Below, piece after piece: positions 17,639 through 26,676 of a stretch of 38,297 nt of DNA. A model generated the notes under the pieces. The model searched no databases. It was not told the origin of the DNA and saw only the letters and a program-made list of their open reading frames with translations. Source of the DNA: Caldisericota bacterium (GTDB lineage Bacteria; Caldisericota; Caldisericia; Cryosericales; Cryosericaceae); assembly GCA_026390195.1 (NCBI GenBank), contig JAPLGK010000027.1, positions 1 to 38,297 of the forward strand. The letters are read 5' to 3'. The translations under genes and the position numbers were made by a program. Within the stretch, counting starts at the first letter, position 1; each line of letters begins with the position of its first letter.

Positions 17639-18111
17639 AAGCAGCAGTTCTGACCGTCAGTGACAGTTGCGCCGCCGGGAACCGCGTCGACGAGAGCGGC
17701 CCCGCAATCGTAAAGCGTCTCACGGATGCCGGCTGGACCATCGAGGAAACGACGATCGTTCCCGACGAGCAGGCCGAAATTGCCGGAATCCTTGAGCAGT
17801 GGTCCATGGAACGCCGCGTGAACGCCATCATCACCACGGGCGGCACTGGCTTCTCCACCCGCGACGTCACCCCCGAGGCGACCCTGTCCGTCATTGACCG
17901 CCGCGCGCCCGGCATCAGTGAAGCCATCCGTCTCTACGGCCTGAACAAGGGCGTCCCGACTGCCTGTCTGTCCCGCGCCGAAGCCGGCCTCCGAGGCGCG
18001 ACGCTCATCATCAACCTCCCCGGCAGCCTCAAGGCCGTGCAGGATGGCATGGACGTCCTCATCCCACTGCTCCCACATGCCCTGGAGATGATCGCGGGAA
18101 AGGGACACTAG
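17635..18111 (+). CDS. mogA: Molybdopterin adenylyltransferase (MogA/MoaB type)
   Basis: A 158-residue enzyme that adenylylates molybdopterin ahead of metal insertion by MoeA. It has the SDSCAAG start of the MoCF fold, the TTGGTGFSTRDVTPEA substrate loop and LPGSLKAV near the end. A GGAGG site precedes the ATG, which overlaps the MOSC gene. It is the last gene of the operon. Family members are called MogA or MoaB; the fold alone does not decide between them. Confidence 0.92.
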   Translation: MKAAVLTVSDSCAAGNRVDESGPAIVKRLTDAGWTIEETTIVPDEQAEIAGILEQWSMERRVNAIITTGGTGFSTRDVTPEATLSVIDRRAPGISEAIRLYGLNKGVPTACLSRAEAGLRGATLIINLPGSLKAVQDGMDVLIPLLPHALEMIAGKGH

Positions 18112-18150
18112 AACCGCGTAGCTACATGCCGTACTGGTGGGCTGTTCGTT

Positions 18151-18180
18151 GCGGGTGAGCCAGACGACAGGCTTGCCCGC
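18151..18180 (+). terminator. Possible terminator of the tup-moa operon
   Basis: An 11-bp stem (GCGGGTGAGCC with GGCTTGCCCGC, including two G-U pairs) has an 8-nt loop and begins 39 bp after the mogA stop. The following T content is weak (AGGTCTGTTCC), so termination is uncertain. Confidence 0.4.
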
Positions 18181-18194
18181 AGGTCTGTTCCGGG

Positions 18195-18221
18195 TTGTAC
18201 GTCCCTCGTTTGGTGTACAAT
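18195..18221 (+). promoter_or_regulatory. Promoter of the restriction-modification gene
   Basis: TTGTAC and TACAAT lie 15 bp apart, a little short. The leader would be about 12 nt, carrying only the GAGGGG ribosome site. Confidence 0.5.
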
Positions 18222-18239
18222 ACTAAATGAGGGGGCTTC

Positions 18240-21233
18240 ATGGAGAACCTGCCGGACGAACTGGTCCATCTGATCGACCGCTTCAAGGAACACCTGGAGC
18301 AGTACAAGGGTGTCTCGTATGATGAGGCCAACACACGTACCGACTTCATCGACCCCTTGTTTGAGCTGCTGGGCTGGGACGTCGCCAACCGAAACAGCTA
18401 TGCCGAGCAGTACCGCGAGGTCATCCGAGAGGACAAAGTCAGCATCGAGGGTGGCACCAAAGCACCTGATTACTGCTTCCGCATCGGTGGTGTCCGCAAG
18501 TTCTTTGTGGAAGCCAAGAAGCCGTCGGTCGATCTGCGCAACGACCCCAGCCCCGCCTATCAGTTGCGCCGCTACGCCTACTCGGCCAAACTGCCGCTGT
18601 CGATCTTGACTGACTTCCAGGAATTCGCCGTCTATGACACGCGCATCAAGCCCGGCCCCAATGACAGCGCCTCTGTGGCTCGTATCCAGTACTTCACCTT
18701 CGAGGACTATCCTGGGAAATGGGCGTTCCTGACCGGTACCTTCTCCCGCGAGGCCATCCTGCACGGTGCCTTCGACAAGTATGTGGAGGACACGCGCAAC
18801 AAGCATGGTACCAGCGAAGTCGACAAGGAGTTCCTGAACCTCATCGACCAGTGGCGCGAGAAGCTGGCGCGCAATATCGCGCTGCGCAACCGCGAACTGC
18901 CGCTGCATCAGCTCAACTTTGCCGTCCAGAAGACGATTGACCGCATCGTGTTCCTGCGCATCGCCGAGGACCGTGGCATCGATACCTATGGCAACATGCA
19001 CGCACTGCTCAACGGCACGAACCAGTACACGCGCCTACGGCAGCTCTTCACCCAGGCCGACGCACGGTACAACGGTGGACTCTTCAACTTCGCCGAGGAC
19101 ACACTAACGCCCGGCCTGACGGTCGACGACAACATCATCAAGGACATTGTCCGCAGCGTCTACTATCCACAGAGCCCCTACGAGTTCTCAGTGCTGGACG
19201 TCGCCATCCTGGGCAACATCTATGAGCAGTTCCTGGGCAAGACCATTCGCCTCACCACGGAGCACCGCGTCAAGGTGGAGGAGAAGCCCGAAGTCAAGAA
19301 AGCCGGCGGCGTCTACTACACCCCCAGGGACATCGTAGAGTACATCGTGGACCATACCGTCGGGGAGGCACTCAAGGAGACGACGCCTGCCAAGATCGAA
19401 CAGCTGCATATCCTCGATCCTGCCTGTGGTTCTGGCAGTTTCCTGCTGGGAGCATATGACAAGCTGCTCAGCTGGCACCTGGACTGGTACGCTCAGGACA
19501 CGCACCGCGCCAAAGCGCTCAAGGACCACCGCATCATCGAGCCACACACAGGCGACTATCGCCTGACGATCGACGAGAAGCGTCGCATCCTGACCAACAA
19601 CATCTACGGCGTGGACATCGACGACCAGGCGGTCGAGATCGCCAAGTTGTCGCTGACCCTGCGGCTGCTGGAGGGCGAGACCTCCGAGACCGCCGAACTG
19701 TTCACGAGGGGTGGCCGCCAGCGCCTCCTCCCCAAGCTGGAGGACAACATCAAGTGCGGCAACTCCCTCATCGGTCCCGACTTCTACAGTGACGCCGACG
19801 AGAGCCTCTTCATCAACGACGAGACCCGCTACCGCATCAATGCCTTTGACTGGAAGGCCACCTCCGGCTTCAAGCAGGTCTTCGACACCCATGGCGGCTT
19901 CAACGTTGTGCTGGGCAACCCGCCGTACGTGAGGCAAGAAGGGCTTGGTCCTCTTGTCAAAGCTTACCTGAAACAGCACTATTCAGCATTCCACGGCGTC
20001 GCCGATCTCTACGTCTACTTTATCGAGCGTGGGATGAGACTCCTCAAGCCAGGGGGTATGCTTGGAATCATCGTGGCAAACAAGTGGCTGCGCTCCAACT
20101 ATGGAGAGCCTTTGAGACATTGGCTGAAGCAATACGATGTACAGGAGATCACCGATTTCGGCGACCTGCCGGTGTTTCAGGGCATCACTACCTACCCGTG
20201 TATCCTGAGGGTCAGGAGTCAGGAACACACGGCAACGTTTACTGCCACCCATGTCGCATCACTCTCCTATTTGAGTCTCGGCGACTACGTCCGGGAGCAT
20301 GTCGTTACCTTGCCGCAGTCCGCACTGCGGGATGACCAGTGGTCGATGAGTTCGGAGCGTATTCAGGAGGTTTTGAGCAAGATTGAACATGCTGCTCTGC
20401 CACTGGGTAGCGTGCCTGGACTCAGAATCCTTCGGGGAATCCTCACTGGCTTGAATGAAGCGTTTGTCATCGACAACGAGGTCAGAGCCAGACTGGTTGC
20501 GGAAGATCCTCATTCTACTGAACTCATCAAGCCATTTGTGGCCGGTCGTGACATCAAGCGGTATGAGCCGCTGCAACAACAGCGCTTCCTCATCACGATT
20601 CCACGCGGTTGGACGCGGTCCAAGACAGGCAACGCCAAGGACAGGTGGTCCTGGCTCGAAGCCGCCTATCCTGCAATTGCTGCACATCTGAAACCCTTTG
20701 CGGCCAAGGCCGAAAAGCGAGGCGACAAGGGGGAATACTGGTGGGAACTGCGTGCATGCAGTTACTATGATGCATTTGAGAAACCGAAGATCATGCTGCC
20801 CGACATTTCCGCCGAGTGCAATTTCACGCTTGATACAACTGGTGGTATCTATGGCGCAAACACCGCCTACATCATCGAGAGCGATGACCGTTACCTGTTG
20901 GGCATTTTGAATTCGTCTCTGATGACCTTCGTCATACGACAGCACTCCATGTCATACCGAGGCGGATACGTACGGTTCTTTACTCAGTTTGTCGAGAAGC
21001 TGCCAATACGCGCCATCGACTTCACCAACTCTACTGACAAGGCGATGCACGACGAGATGGTTCGCCTCGTCGACCAAATGCTGACGCTTCACCGTCAACT
21101 CGCCACCGCTGGCACTGACCGTGAGAAGTCCGGCCTTCAGCTCCAGATCGCCGCTCTCGATCGCGCCATCGACTCCCTCGTCTTCCGCCTTTATGGGCTG
21201 ACAATTAGCGAGGCTTCCTCGAATTTCGTATAG
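18240..21233 (+). CDS. Type IIG restriction-modification enzyme (Eco57I class)
   Basis: A 997-residue single-chain endonuclease and adenine methyltransferase. The N-terminal nuclease has a PD-(D/E)xK core with Asp76 and Glu91-Ala-Lys93 (PDYCFRIGGVRKFFVEAKKP). The methyltransferase has motif I DPACGSGS at residues 393-400 and motif IV NPPY at 560-563. The C-terminal part (about 700-990) is a TaqI/Eco57I-like target recognition domain containing LRILRGILTGLNEAF. Length and order match complete enzymes. The recognition site cannot be predicted. Base composition drops in the C-terminal third, as is common for exchanged specificity domains. It is followed after 9 bp by the ApeA-like gene. Confidence 0.93.
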   Translation: MENLPDELVHLIDRFKEHLEQYKGVSYDEANTRTDFIDPLFELLGWDVANRNSYAEQYREVIREDKVSIEGGTKAPDYCFRIGGVRKFFVEAKKPSVDLRNDPSPAYQLRRYAYSAKLPLSILTDFQEFAVYDTRIKPGPNDSASVARIQYFTFEDYPGKWAFLTGTFSREAILHGAFDKYVEDTRNKHGTSEVDKEFLNLIDQWREKLARNIALRNRELPLHQLNFAVQKTIDRIVFLRIAEDRGIDTYGNMHALLNGTNQYTRLRQLFTQADARYNGGLFNFAEDTLTPGLTVDDNIIKDIVRSVYYPQSPYEFSVLDVAILGNIYEQFLGKTIRLTTEHRVKVEEKPEVKKAGGVYYTPRDIVEYIVDHTVGEALKETTPAKIEQLHILDPACGSGSFLLGAYDKLLSWHLDWYAQDTHRAKALKDHRIIEPHTGDYRLTIDEKRRILTNNIYGVDIDDQAVEIAKLSLTLRLLEGETSETAELFTRGGRQRLLPKLEDNIKCGNSLIGPDFYSDADESLFINDETRYRINAFDWKATSGFKQVFDTHGGFNVVLGNPPYVRQEGLGPLVKAYLKQHYSAFHGVADLYVYFIERGMRLLKPGGMLGIIVANKWLRSNYGEPLRHWLKQYDVQEITDFGDLPVFQGITTYPCILRVRSQEHTATFTATHVASLSYLSLGDYVREHVVTLPQSALRDDQWSMSSERIQEVLSKIEHAALPLGSVPGLRILRGILTGLNEAFVIDNEVRARLVAEDPHSTELIKPFVAGRDIKRYEPLQQQRFLITIPRGWTRSKTGNAKDRWSWLEAAYPAIAAHLKPFAAKAEKRGDKGEYWWELRACSYYDAFEKPKIMLPDISAECNFTLDTTGGIYGANTAYIIESDDRYLLGILNSSLMTFVIRQHSMSYRGGYVRFFTQFVEKLPIRAIDFTNSTDKAMHDEMVRLVDQMLTLHRQLATAGTDREKSGLQLQIAALDRAIDSLVFRLYGLTISEASSNFV

Positions 21234-21242
21234 GGGTCAAAG

Positions 21243-22682
21243 ATGCCAACATCGGAAGACATTACTCAACTACTTGAAGAGAGTCATCTTGGATCTTGGT
21301 GGATTCCAGAAGATCCAGACCGAAAGATTGCTGGAGTACTGTCCTTCGATCCAGACCATCTAGCTCATCTCGAGCTCATGGATAGCTTCGAGACTACCCT
21401 CGATCAGTGTCTCGCTTCTGACAAGAAATACCCTCGCGTCCTTGGTATGGACAAGTCCGGCGAAGAGTACGCTCTGCTCAATTGCTGGAAAACTTCAGCT
21501 CAAACGAACCTCGGCACGGGGCGGTCATCCTCAGGAATTCGGTGTCGACAGGTTCTGATAGGATTGCCTGCCAAGCTGGCGTCGAATCCCTCGTTCAGTC
21601 GCCTCGAACTGCGAAGTCCGAGTCTCCGCAAATGGTGGCGTTCCGGGGCAACACAAGTATCTGTGGCCAACAGCAAGAAACGATGGGCTGTAACACTTAA
21701 AGTACACAGCGCTCCCCCGATTCATCTCTGTAAGTGGAAGGGAATTTCATTGGATTTCAACTCAAACCCGACATTTAGCGCTAACCTGGAGCGAGCTAAA
21801 CCATTTGATGTTGATGAGGACGTTTGCCTGAGAATAACCAGTCCGGAAGAACGCTCTCTCGACGAGCTCCTTCTTGACATTGACACACTTTGTTCATTCT
21901 TAGGAATTCTACTACAGCATCCCATTGTTCTGCCTACGATTACGGCGTTTCTCGATGATCGTGAACTTGAGGCCAAGACTATTTCTCGCATGCGTTCGCC
22001 AATCGTCGTAGTTACACCAATTAGGGGCTGCACGCCAGCTCAACATCTTGACGACTCGAATGATTGCCTGCTTCCAGTGCGATTGTCACTACCATTGCTT
22101 CGCAGGATACTACGTCGATGGTTCCTTCGCCACTCCGAGCTCGAGGCAGCCCGTAGTGTGCTTTTCGGCAGCGAACGAGCACAACACTCCTACTCGGGAA
22201 ATCGCCTTACGATGGCTGTCGCGGCTTTGGAAGGACTCGACCGACTCAGTTGCAGTAACGAAACCTGGGAGTACCGAGATTGGAAGAAACGAGTCAACGA
22301 TGCCATCAACCCCCAAGCATCCGACGAGATTCAGAGATGGGCACGTGGCCACCTCACGTACAGTAATGAGCCGAGCTTGAGAGACAGACTCCGTCGGCAA
22401 TTCGCAGTCTGTTCGACGTTTCTCAGCACAACACCTCGACAACACAAATCCTTCCTACAGACGTGTATCACTGTCAGGAACGATACCGCCCACGCGCGTA
22501 CTCCTGTCTCACGAGACACAGAGAGCGGTATCAGGATCATTGAAGCTACCGACCAAATCGAATCAATCCTCCTGGTGTCGCTACTCAAGTACCTTGGATG
22601 TACCGACAATGACCTCGAAGCCGCTGCTACGAAATACCCTCTCGCCTGGCAGTCGATACGGAGCGTCTTCAGGTCTAAGTGA
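21243..22682 (+). CDS. ApeA-like HEPN anti-phage protein
   Basis: A 479-residue protein resembling ApeA, a HEPN ribonuclease family of phage defence. The N-terminal half matches the ApeA N-terminal domain pattern: GSWWIPEDPDRKIAG, LELMDSF and the LLNCWKTS strand. The C-terminal half is all-helical, with LEGLDRL and the HEPN active motif R-x4-H at Arg412-His417 (RNDTAH). Codon use is clearly more AT-rich than in flanking genes, a sign of recent transfer. It starts 9 bp after the type IIG enzyme and probably shares its transcript; the ribosome site is weak (GGGGTCAAAG). Family membership rests on motif reading, not a search. Confidence 0.7.
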   Translation: MPTSEDITQLLEESHLGSWWIPEDPDRKIAGVLSFDPDHLAHLELMDSFETTLDQCLASDKKYPRVLGMDKSGEEYALLNCWKTSAQTNLGTGRSSSGIRCRQVLIGLPAKLASNPSFSRLELRSPSLRKWWRSGATQVSVANSKKRWAVTLKVHSAPPIHLCKWKGISLDFNSNPTFSANLERAKPFDVDEDVCLRITSPEERSLDELLLDIDTLCSFLGILLQHPIVLPTITAFLDDRELEAKTISRMRSPIVVVTPIRGCTPAQHLDDSNDCLLPVRLSLPLLRRILRRWFLRHSELEAARSVLFGSERAQHSYSGNRLTMAVAALEGLDRLSCSNETWEYRDWKKRVNDAINPQASDEIQRWARGHLTYSNEPSLRDRLRRQFAVCSTFLSTTPRQHKSFLQTCITVRNDTAHARTPVSRDTESGIRIIEATDQIESILLVSLLKYLGCTDNDLEAAATKYPLAWQSIRSVFRSK

Positions 22683-23010
22683 GGTAACAGAGGCAAGTCT
22701 TTGACAACTAGGGCATATTCCGATGCTCTCTGTGAGCATCAAGCGCAAGCAAGAAGAGACGCCCCCTTGCGGGGGCGTCGGGCCAATGTCAAAGACGTTG
22801 GGGATGCTATGCAATCATCTTATACGAAATATCGCCACGTCAAAGGGACAAGAACGGGACAAGTCGTCGGTCTTCCGCAGAAAAGGCGACCTCTTCTGGC
22901 ATCAACGACAAGGTATAAGCAAGCATCTGCGAGCATTCCGCTGAGCGAGTTACGAGTTGCTCGCTCCCGGAGAGCGGCCTTGGAATGACGTCTGCAGTAG
23001 GAGAAGAGAC
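22683..23010. other. Non-coding region after the defence pair
   Basis: This 328-bp stretch has no convincing gene. It holds a perfect 9-bp hairpin, GACGCCCCC/GGGGGCGTC, at 22758-22779, which could end the defence transcript although no T-run follows on the plus strand. It also holds a 7-bp inverted repeat, GAGCGAG/CTCGCTC, at 22943-22966. Confidence 0.45.
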
Positions 23011-23169
23011 GTGAAGAGCATACGTGAAATGACAGCCGACGCTGAAGCGTATCGGTTGGAAATGAAGAGACTCATTGAGACCGATCCGAAGGCAAGGCAT
23101 ATCTACATCGAGATGAAAGCGGAGCTGGCTGCCGCATGGCAGTTGCGTGAGCTCGAAAACAAGACCTAG
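23011..23169 (+). CDS. Small hypothetical protein
   Basis: A possible 52-residue soluble, mostly helical, charged protein (KSIREMTADAEAYRLEMKRL near the N-terminus). The GTG start at 23011 has an AGGAG site 7 bp upstream, which favours real translation. I recognise no family. It lies between the defence pair and phzF and could be a remnant or an accessory peptide. Confidence 0.35.
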   Translation: MKSIREMTADAEAYRLEMKRLIETDPKARHIYIEMKAELAAAWQLRELENKT

Positions 23170-23189
23170 CGTTCGAAGCCGGTGATTCG

Positions 23190-23217
23190 TTTACTACACG
23201 GACCGTTGTCCTACAAT
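23190..23217 (+). promoter_or_regulatory. Promoter of phzF-like gene, leaderless layout
   Basis: TTTACT and TACAAT lie 16 bp apart. The -10 box ends 7 nt before the GTG at 23224 and there is no ribosome site, so the transcript probably begins at the start codon. Confidence 0.45.
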
Positions 23218-23223
23218 GATACC

Positions 23224-24015
23224 GTGAAATACTACGTTATCGACGCGTTTACGGACAAGCTATTTGCCGGGAATCCGGCAGCGGTGTGCCTCCTGCAGGA
23301 GCCGCTGACGGACGAGGTTATGGCGTCCATCGCACGAGAGATGAACCTGTCGGAGACAGCGTTCGTCCTGTGGGAGGGCGACGCCTGGCGTCTGCGGTGG
23401 TTCACGCCGGCAGTGGAAGTACCACTGTGCGGCCACGGGACCCTCGCTACTGCCCGGGCGCTGCGCGAGGCCGGCATCGTGAAAGGCGACGAGGTCTACT
23501 TCCGCAGCCTGAGTGGGGACCTTGCAGCCCGGTACCACGGCGACTGGATCGAGCTCGACTTTCCGTCGCTGCCTCCTTCGCCTGCGCCGGTCCCATCAGC
23601 GGTCCTCGATGCCCTAGGAATCGAAACGACTCCCCGCTGGACTGGGGTCAATGCCCACCGCTACTGGCTCCTCGACCTCGGTCCGGCCGCCGCCGTGCGT
23701 GCCTTGGCTCCTAACCGTGCAGCTACGATGGGGCTCGACCTGCCCGGTATCGTCGTGACGGGAGCGGGCGATGCGCCGTATGACTTCACCTCCCGTTTCT
23801 TTGCGCCCGCCGACGGTATCTTCGAGGACCCGGTCACGGGCTCCGCGCACGCGGCTCTCACGCCCTACTGGAGCAGCGTCCTCGGCAGAACCAGCTTCGT
23901 CGCGTACCAGGCATCCTCGCGCGGGGGCATCCTGAAGGTGCGTCTGGCGGGCGACCGCGTGCTTATCGCAGGGAAGAGCGTCGTGGTGGCCACAGGCAAC
24001 CTGCGCATCCCCTGA
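23224..24015 (+). CDS. PhzF family isomerase/epimerase
   Basis: A 263-residue cytoplasmic protein of the PhzF (diaminopimelate-epimerase-like) fold. Landmarks are the AGNPAAV loop, catalytic Glu44 in NLSETAF, PLCGHGTLA at 67-75 and DPVTGSAH at 202-209. Family members isomerise small metabolites; the substrate here is unknown. The GTG at 23224 begins exactly at the conserved first strand (KYYVIDAFT). An in-frame GTG at 23182 adds 14 unlike residues and would lie upstream of the promoter -10 box. Confidence 0.88.
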   Translation: MKYYVIDAFTDKLFAGNPAAVCLLQEPLTDEVMASIAREMNLSETAFVLWEGDAWRLRWFTPAVEVPLCGHGTLATARALREAGIVKGDEVYFRSLSGDLAARYHGDWIELDFPSLPPSPAPVPSAVLDALGIETTPRWTGVNAHRYWLLDLGPAAAVRALAPNRAATMGLDLPGIVVTGAGDAPYDFTSRFFAPADGIFEDPVTGSAHAALTPYWSSVLGRTSFVAYQASSRGGILKVRLAGDRVLIAGKSVVVATGNLRIP

Positions 24016-24062
24016 CGGACCACCTGCGAGGGTATGCCTCCAGGCGTGGAGAAGAAACAGCT

Positions 24063-24689
24063 ATGAACTCCCCGGGACTGACCTTCAAACCTGCGACACG
24101 TGACGACACGCCGTTTGTGGCACGTCTCATGTATGACATCGGCCGCAGAGACCTCGACCGGCTGCTCACGGGTATCGCCGCCGGGTTATCGCCTTTCGGT
24201 ATCGTCGAGAAGTTCTACCAAGCTCCGGGTGGGATGTTCTCCTGGCGCAACACAGAGGTCGCACTCCACGATAATCTCCCAGCCGGCTTCATCACGGCGT
24301 ACAGGGCGACGTCGAGGAATGGCAGCGACATGTGGCTGGCCCGGGCAGTTGGACGGCTCGGAGCCAAGGCGCTCATGCTCCTTGCCTGGCGTGGCGCGAT
24401 CGTGGCCAGAGCGATGCAACACCACCTGTCCGGCAGCTGGTACGTTGCATTCGTGGGTGTGGACCCGCTGCAGCAGTCAGTCGGCATCGGTTCCTCTCTC
24501 ATCGAGAGATCCATCCAGACGGCCCGCGCGTCCGGGTGTTCCTGTGTCGAGCTGGATGTCGACGTCGACAACCCGCGTGCCCAGGCACTGTACGAGCGGC
24601 TCGGGTTCCACATCGTGCACGCCGACCGTCGGTGGAAATCCTCCTCCATGGTCGAGACACGGCGCATGATCTTGCCGCTTCAAGCATGA
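24063..24689 (+). CDS. GNAT family N-acetyltransferase
   Basis: A 208-residue acetyltransferase of the GNAT fold. The acetyl-CoA site is in VDPLQQSVGIGSSLIERS (about residues 133-150), followed by the family's fourth motif NPRAQALYERLGF (170-182). Residues about 100-118 are hydrophobic but within the fold. The substrate is unknown. It lies 47 bp after the PhzF-like gene and may be co-transcribed with it. Confidence 0.88.
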   Translation: MNSPGLTFKPATRDDTPFVARLMYDIGRRDLDRLLTGIAAGLSPFGIVEKFYQAPGGMFSWRNTEVALHDNLPAGFITAYRATSRNGSDMWLARAVGRLGAKALMLLAWRGAIVARAMQHHLSGSWYVAFVGVDPLQQSVGIGSSLIERSIQTARASGCSCVELDVDVDNPRAQALYERLGFHIVHADRRWKSSSMVETRRMILPLQA

Positions 24690-24753
24690 GTCAAACAGAT
24701 ACGCCCAGTCGACGTGGTGGCGCGAGGAAAGGGAGGTGCTGCATTCGTTGGCC

Positions 24754-24781
24754 TTGCCCAGTTACGCCGCGCGCATAGACT
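24754..24781 (+). promoter_or_regulatory. Promoter of the nucleoside kinase gene
   Basis: TTGCCC and TAGACT are separated by 16 bp, with the ATG 22 nt further on after an AGGAGG ribosome site. The match is moderate. Confidence 0.4.
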
Positions 24782-24802
24782 GAGAAGACAGGAGGCAGCA
24801 CA

Positions 24803-26464
24803 ATGGCGACAGAGATGATTCAGCTGCACATAGAGGAGACTGGCGGCAACGTCCTGTACCCGCGAGGGGTCCGTCTGGACTCGTTGGCAAAGGATTACGC
24901 AGCGTATCACACGTCACGCATCATGGCAGCCCGCGTCAACAACGACATCCGCGAGCTGTTCAAGACGCTCAACCACGATGCCACGATTCGTTTCATCGAC
25001 ATGACGATGGAAGACGGTGCACGCATCTACCAGCGTGGCCTCGTGTTCATCCTGTACGCTGCGGCGCGCGACCTTTTTCCCGACCAGAGGCTCCGGGTCC
25101 TTCATTCGCTGGGGCAGGGGCTGTTCTGCGACTTCCGGGAGACGCGCACGACCGATGACGAGGTCGTCCAGATCAAGCAACGCATGCACGAGCTCATCGA
25201 CCAGGACCTGGAGTACAAGAAGCAGGAGTTATACAAGTGGGACGCCCTGAAGCTGCTGGACGGCATGGGCATGCATGACAAGGCGGAGCTGCTGCGCTTC
25301 CGCAGCAAGTCCACGGTCAACATTTACTACCTGGGAAAACACCCCAACTACTTCTACGGCTTCATGCCGCACAGCACCGGCGATACGCCGCTCTTCGACC
25401 TTATCCCCTATCGCATCGGCATGGTGCTCGTCTTCCCCGGCATCACCAGCCCCAGCGCCCTGCCGAACTACGTGCCTCAGACCAAACTGGCCGACATCTT
25501 TGACGAGGCTGAGGAGTGGGGACGCATCATCGGCGTGGAAACGGCGGGAGACCTCAACGATGTCGTGGCCAGTGGCCGCACCCGCGAGCTCATCATGGTC
25601 AGCGAGATGTTGCACGAGAAGAAGATCGCGCAGCTGGCCGACCGCGTTACGGCCTCGGGAGCTCGCCTGGTCCTCATCGCGGGTCCATCCTCGTCTGGCA
25701 AGACTACGTTCAGCAAGCGGCTGGCCCTGCAGCTCAGGGTCAACGGCTTCGACCCTCACGCCATTTCGCTGGACGACTACTTCGTCGACCGCGACAAGAC
25801 ACCTCCGGGCGCGGAGGGCAAGCCCGACTTCGAGTGTCTGGAGTCGCTCAACACGGCGAGGTTCAACGAAGACCTCAACCGCATCCTGGCCGGGGAGACC
25901 GTTACACTGCCGAGGTACAGCTTCAAGATTGGGACCTCCTCCGAAACCGGCGATACCATCATTCCCAACGACCGCACCATCCTCGTCGTCGAGGGTATCC
26001 ACGGGCTCAACCCACAACTGACCGCGCAAGTACCGGATCCCCTCAAGTTCCGCATCTACGTCTCGGCCCTCACCTTCCTCAACCTGGACGCGGACAATCG
26101 GATCCCGACGACGGACGTGCGTATCCTGCGACGCATGGTGCGGGACCACAACTTCCGTGGGTACTCGGCCCTGCAGACCCTGCAGATCTGGCACTCGGTC
26201 CGCATGGGCGAGGAACGGCACATCTTCCCCTTCCAGGAGAACGCCGACGCCATGTTCAACTCTTCGCTCGTGTACGAGCTGGCCTTCCTCAAGAACTACG
26301 CCATGCAGCTGCTGCTGCAGATCGACAACACGGTTCCCGAATACTCCGAGGCACGCCGGCTGATCCGGTTCCTGGACTACTTCCTGCCGGTGATGGACAT
26401 CGACGTCATCCCCAGTACCTCCATCATCCGTGAGTTCATCGGCAGCAGCTTCTTTGCCTACTAG
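24803..26464 (+). CDS. Uridine kinase-like nucleoside kinase with threonyl-tRNA-synthetase-like N-terminus
   Basis: A 553-residue cytoplasmic kinase. The C-terminal half is a uridine kinase/phosphoribulokinase P-loop domain with Walker A GPSSSGKT at 294-301 and DDYFVDRD. The N-terminal 270 residues resemble the TGS and second additional domain of threonyl-tRNA synthetase, an arrangement known in the long nucleoside kinases of anaerobes and Thermotoga. It probably phosphorylates uridine, cytidine or a related nucleoside for salvage. The start follows AGGAGG 8 bp upstream. It is full length. Confidence 0.88.
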   Translation: MATEMIQLHIEETGGNVLYPRGVRLDSLAKDYAAYHTSRIMAARVNNDIRELFKTLNHDATIRFIDMTMEDGARIYQRGLVFILYAAARDLFPDQRLRVLHSLGQGLFCDFRETRTTDDEVVQIKQRMHELIDQDLEYKKQELYKWDALKLLDGMGMHDKAELLRFRSKSTVNIYYLGKHPNYFYGFMPHSTGDTPLFDLIPYRIGMVLVFPGITSPSALPNYVPQTKLADIFDEAEEWGRIIGVETAGDLNDVVASGRTRELIMVSEMLHEKKIAQLADRVTASGARLVLIAGPSSSGKTTFSKRLALQLRVNGFDPHAISLDDYFVDRDKTPPGAEGKPDFECLESLNTARFNEDLNRILAGETVTLPRYSFKIGTSSETGDTIIPNDRTILVVEGIHGLNPQLTAQVPDPLKFRIYVSALTFLNLDADNRIPTTDVRILRRMVRDHNFRGYSALQTLQIWHSVRMGEERHIFPFQENADAMFNSSLVYELAFLKNYAMQLLLQIDNTVPEYSEARRLIRFLDYFLPVMDIDVIPSTSIIREFIGSSFFAY

Positions 26465-26494
26465 GCAGAGGGACCTACGTATGGGGACCGAATC

Positions 26495-26629
26495 ATGCAG
26501 CTGGCACTGGGCATGGAGGGGCTCACGGAGGTCCCGGAGGACACACAGGTGTATGTGCCCGGCAAGATCACGAGGGCACTGGTGTGCGCCGACGCCGGTC
26601 TGCTGAGCATCGCCCGCGACCCAGGGTAA
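26495..26629 (+). pseudogene. Nif3-like N-terminal fragment
   Basis: A 44-residue frame (MQLALGMEGLTEVPEDTQ start, then VPGKITRALVCADAG) stops at TAA, but the same frame continues as DGVMVHHPQGDD just after it. That pattern resembles the first metal-binding HHP motif of Nif3-like dinuclear metal proteins, with TAA replacing a tyrosine codon. The rest of the family is absent because the M23 gene follows on the other strand. It is probably a decayed remnant. Confidence 0.35.
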
Positions 26630-26676
26630 GACGGCGTCATGGTGCACCACCCGCAGGGAGACGACTCCCTGCTCGG

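Noticed and set aside
22701..22988. A 95-codon frame after the ApeA-like gene.
   Set aside because: It spans two perfect hairpins, has no ribosome site and a composition typical of chance frames.
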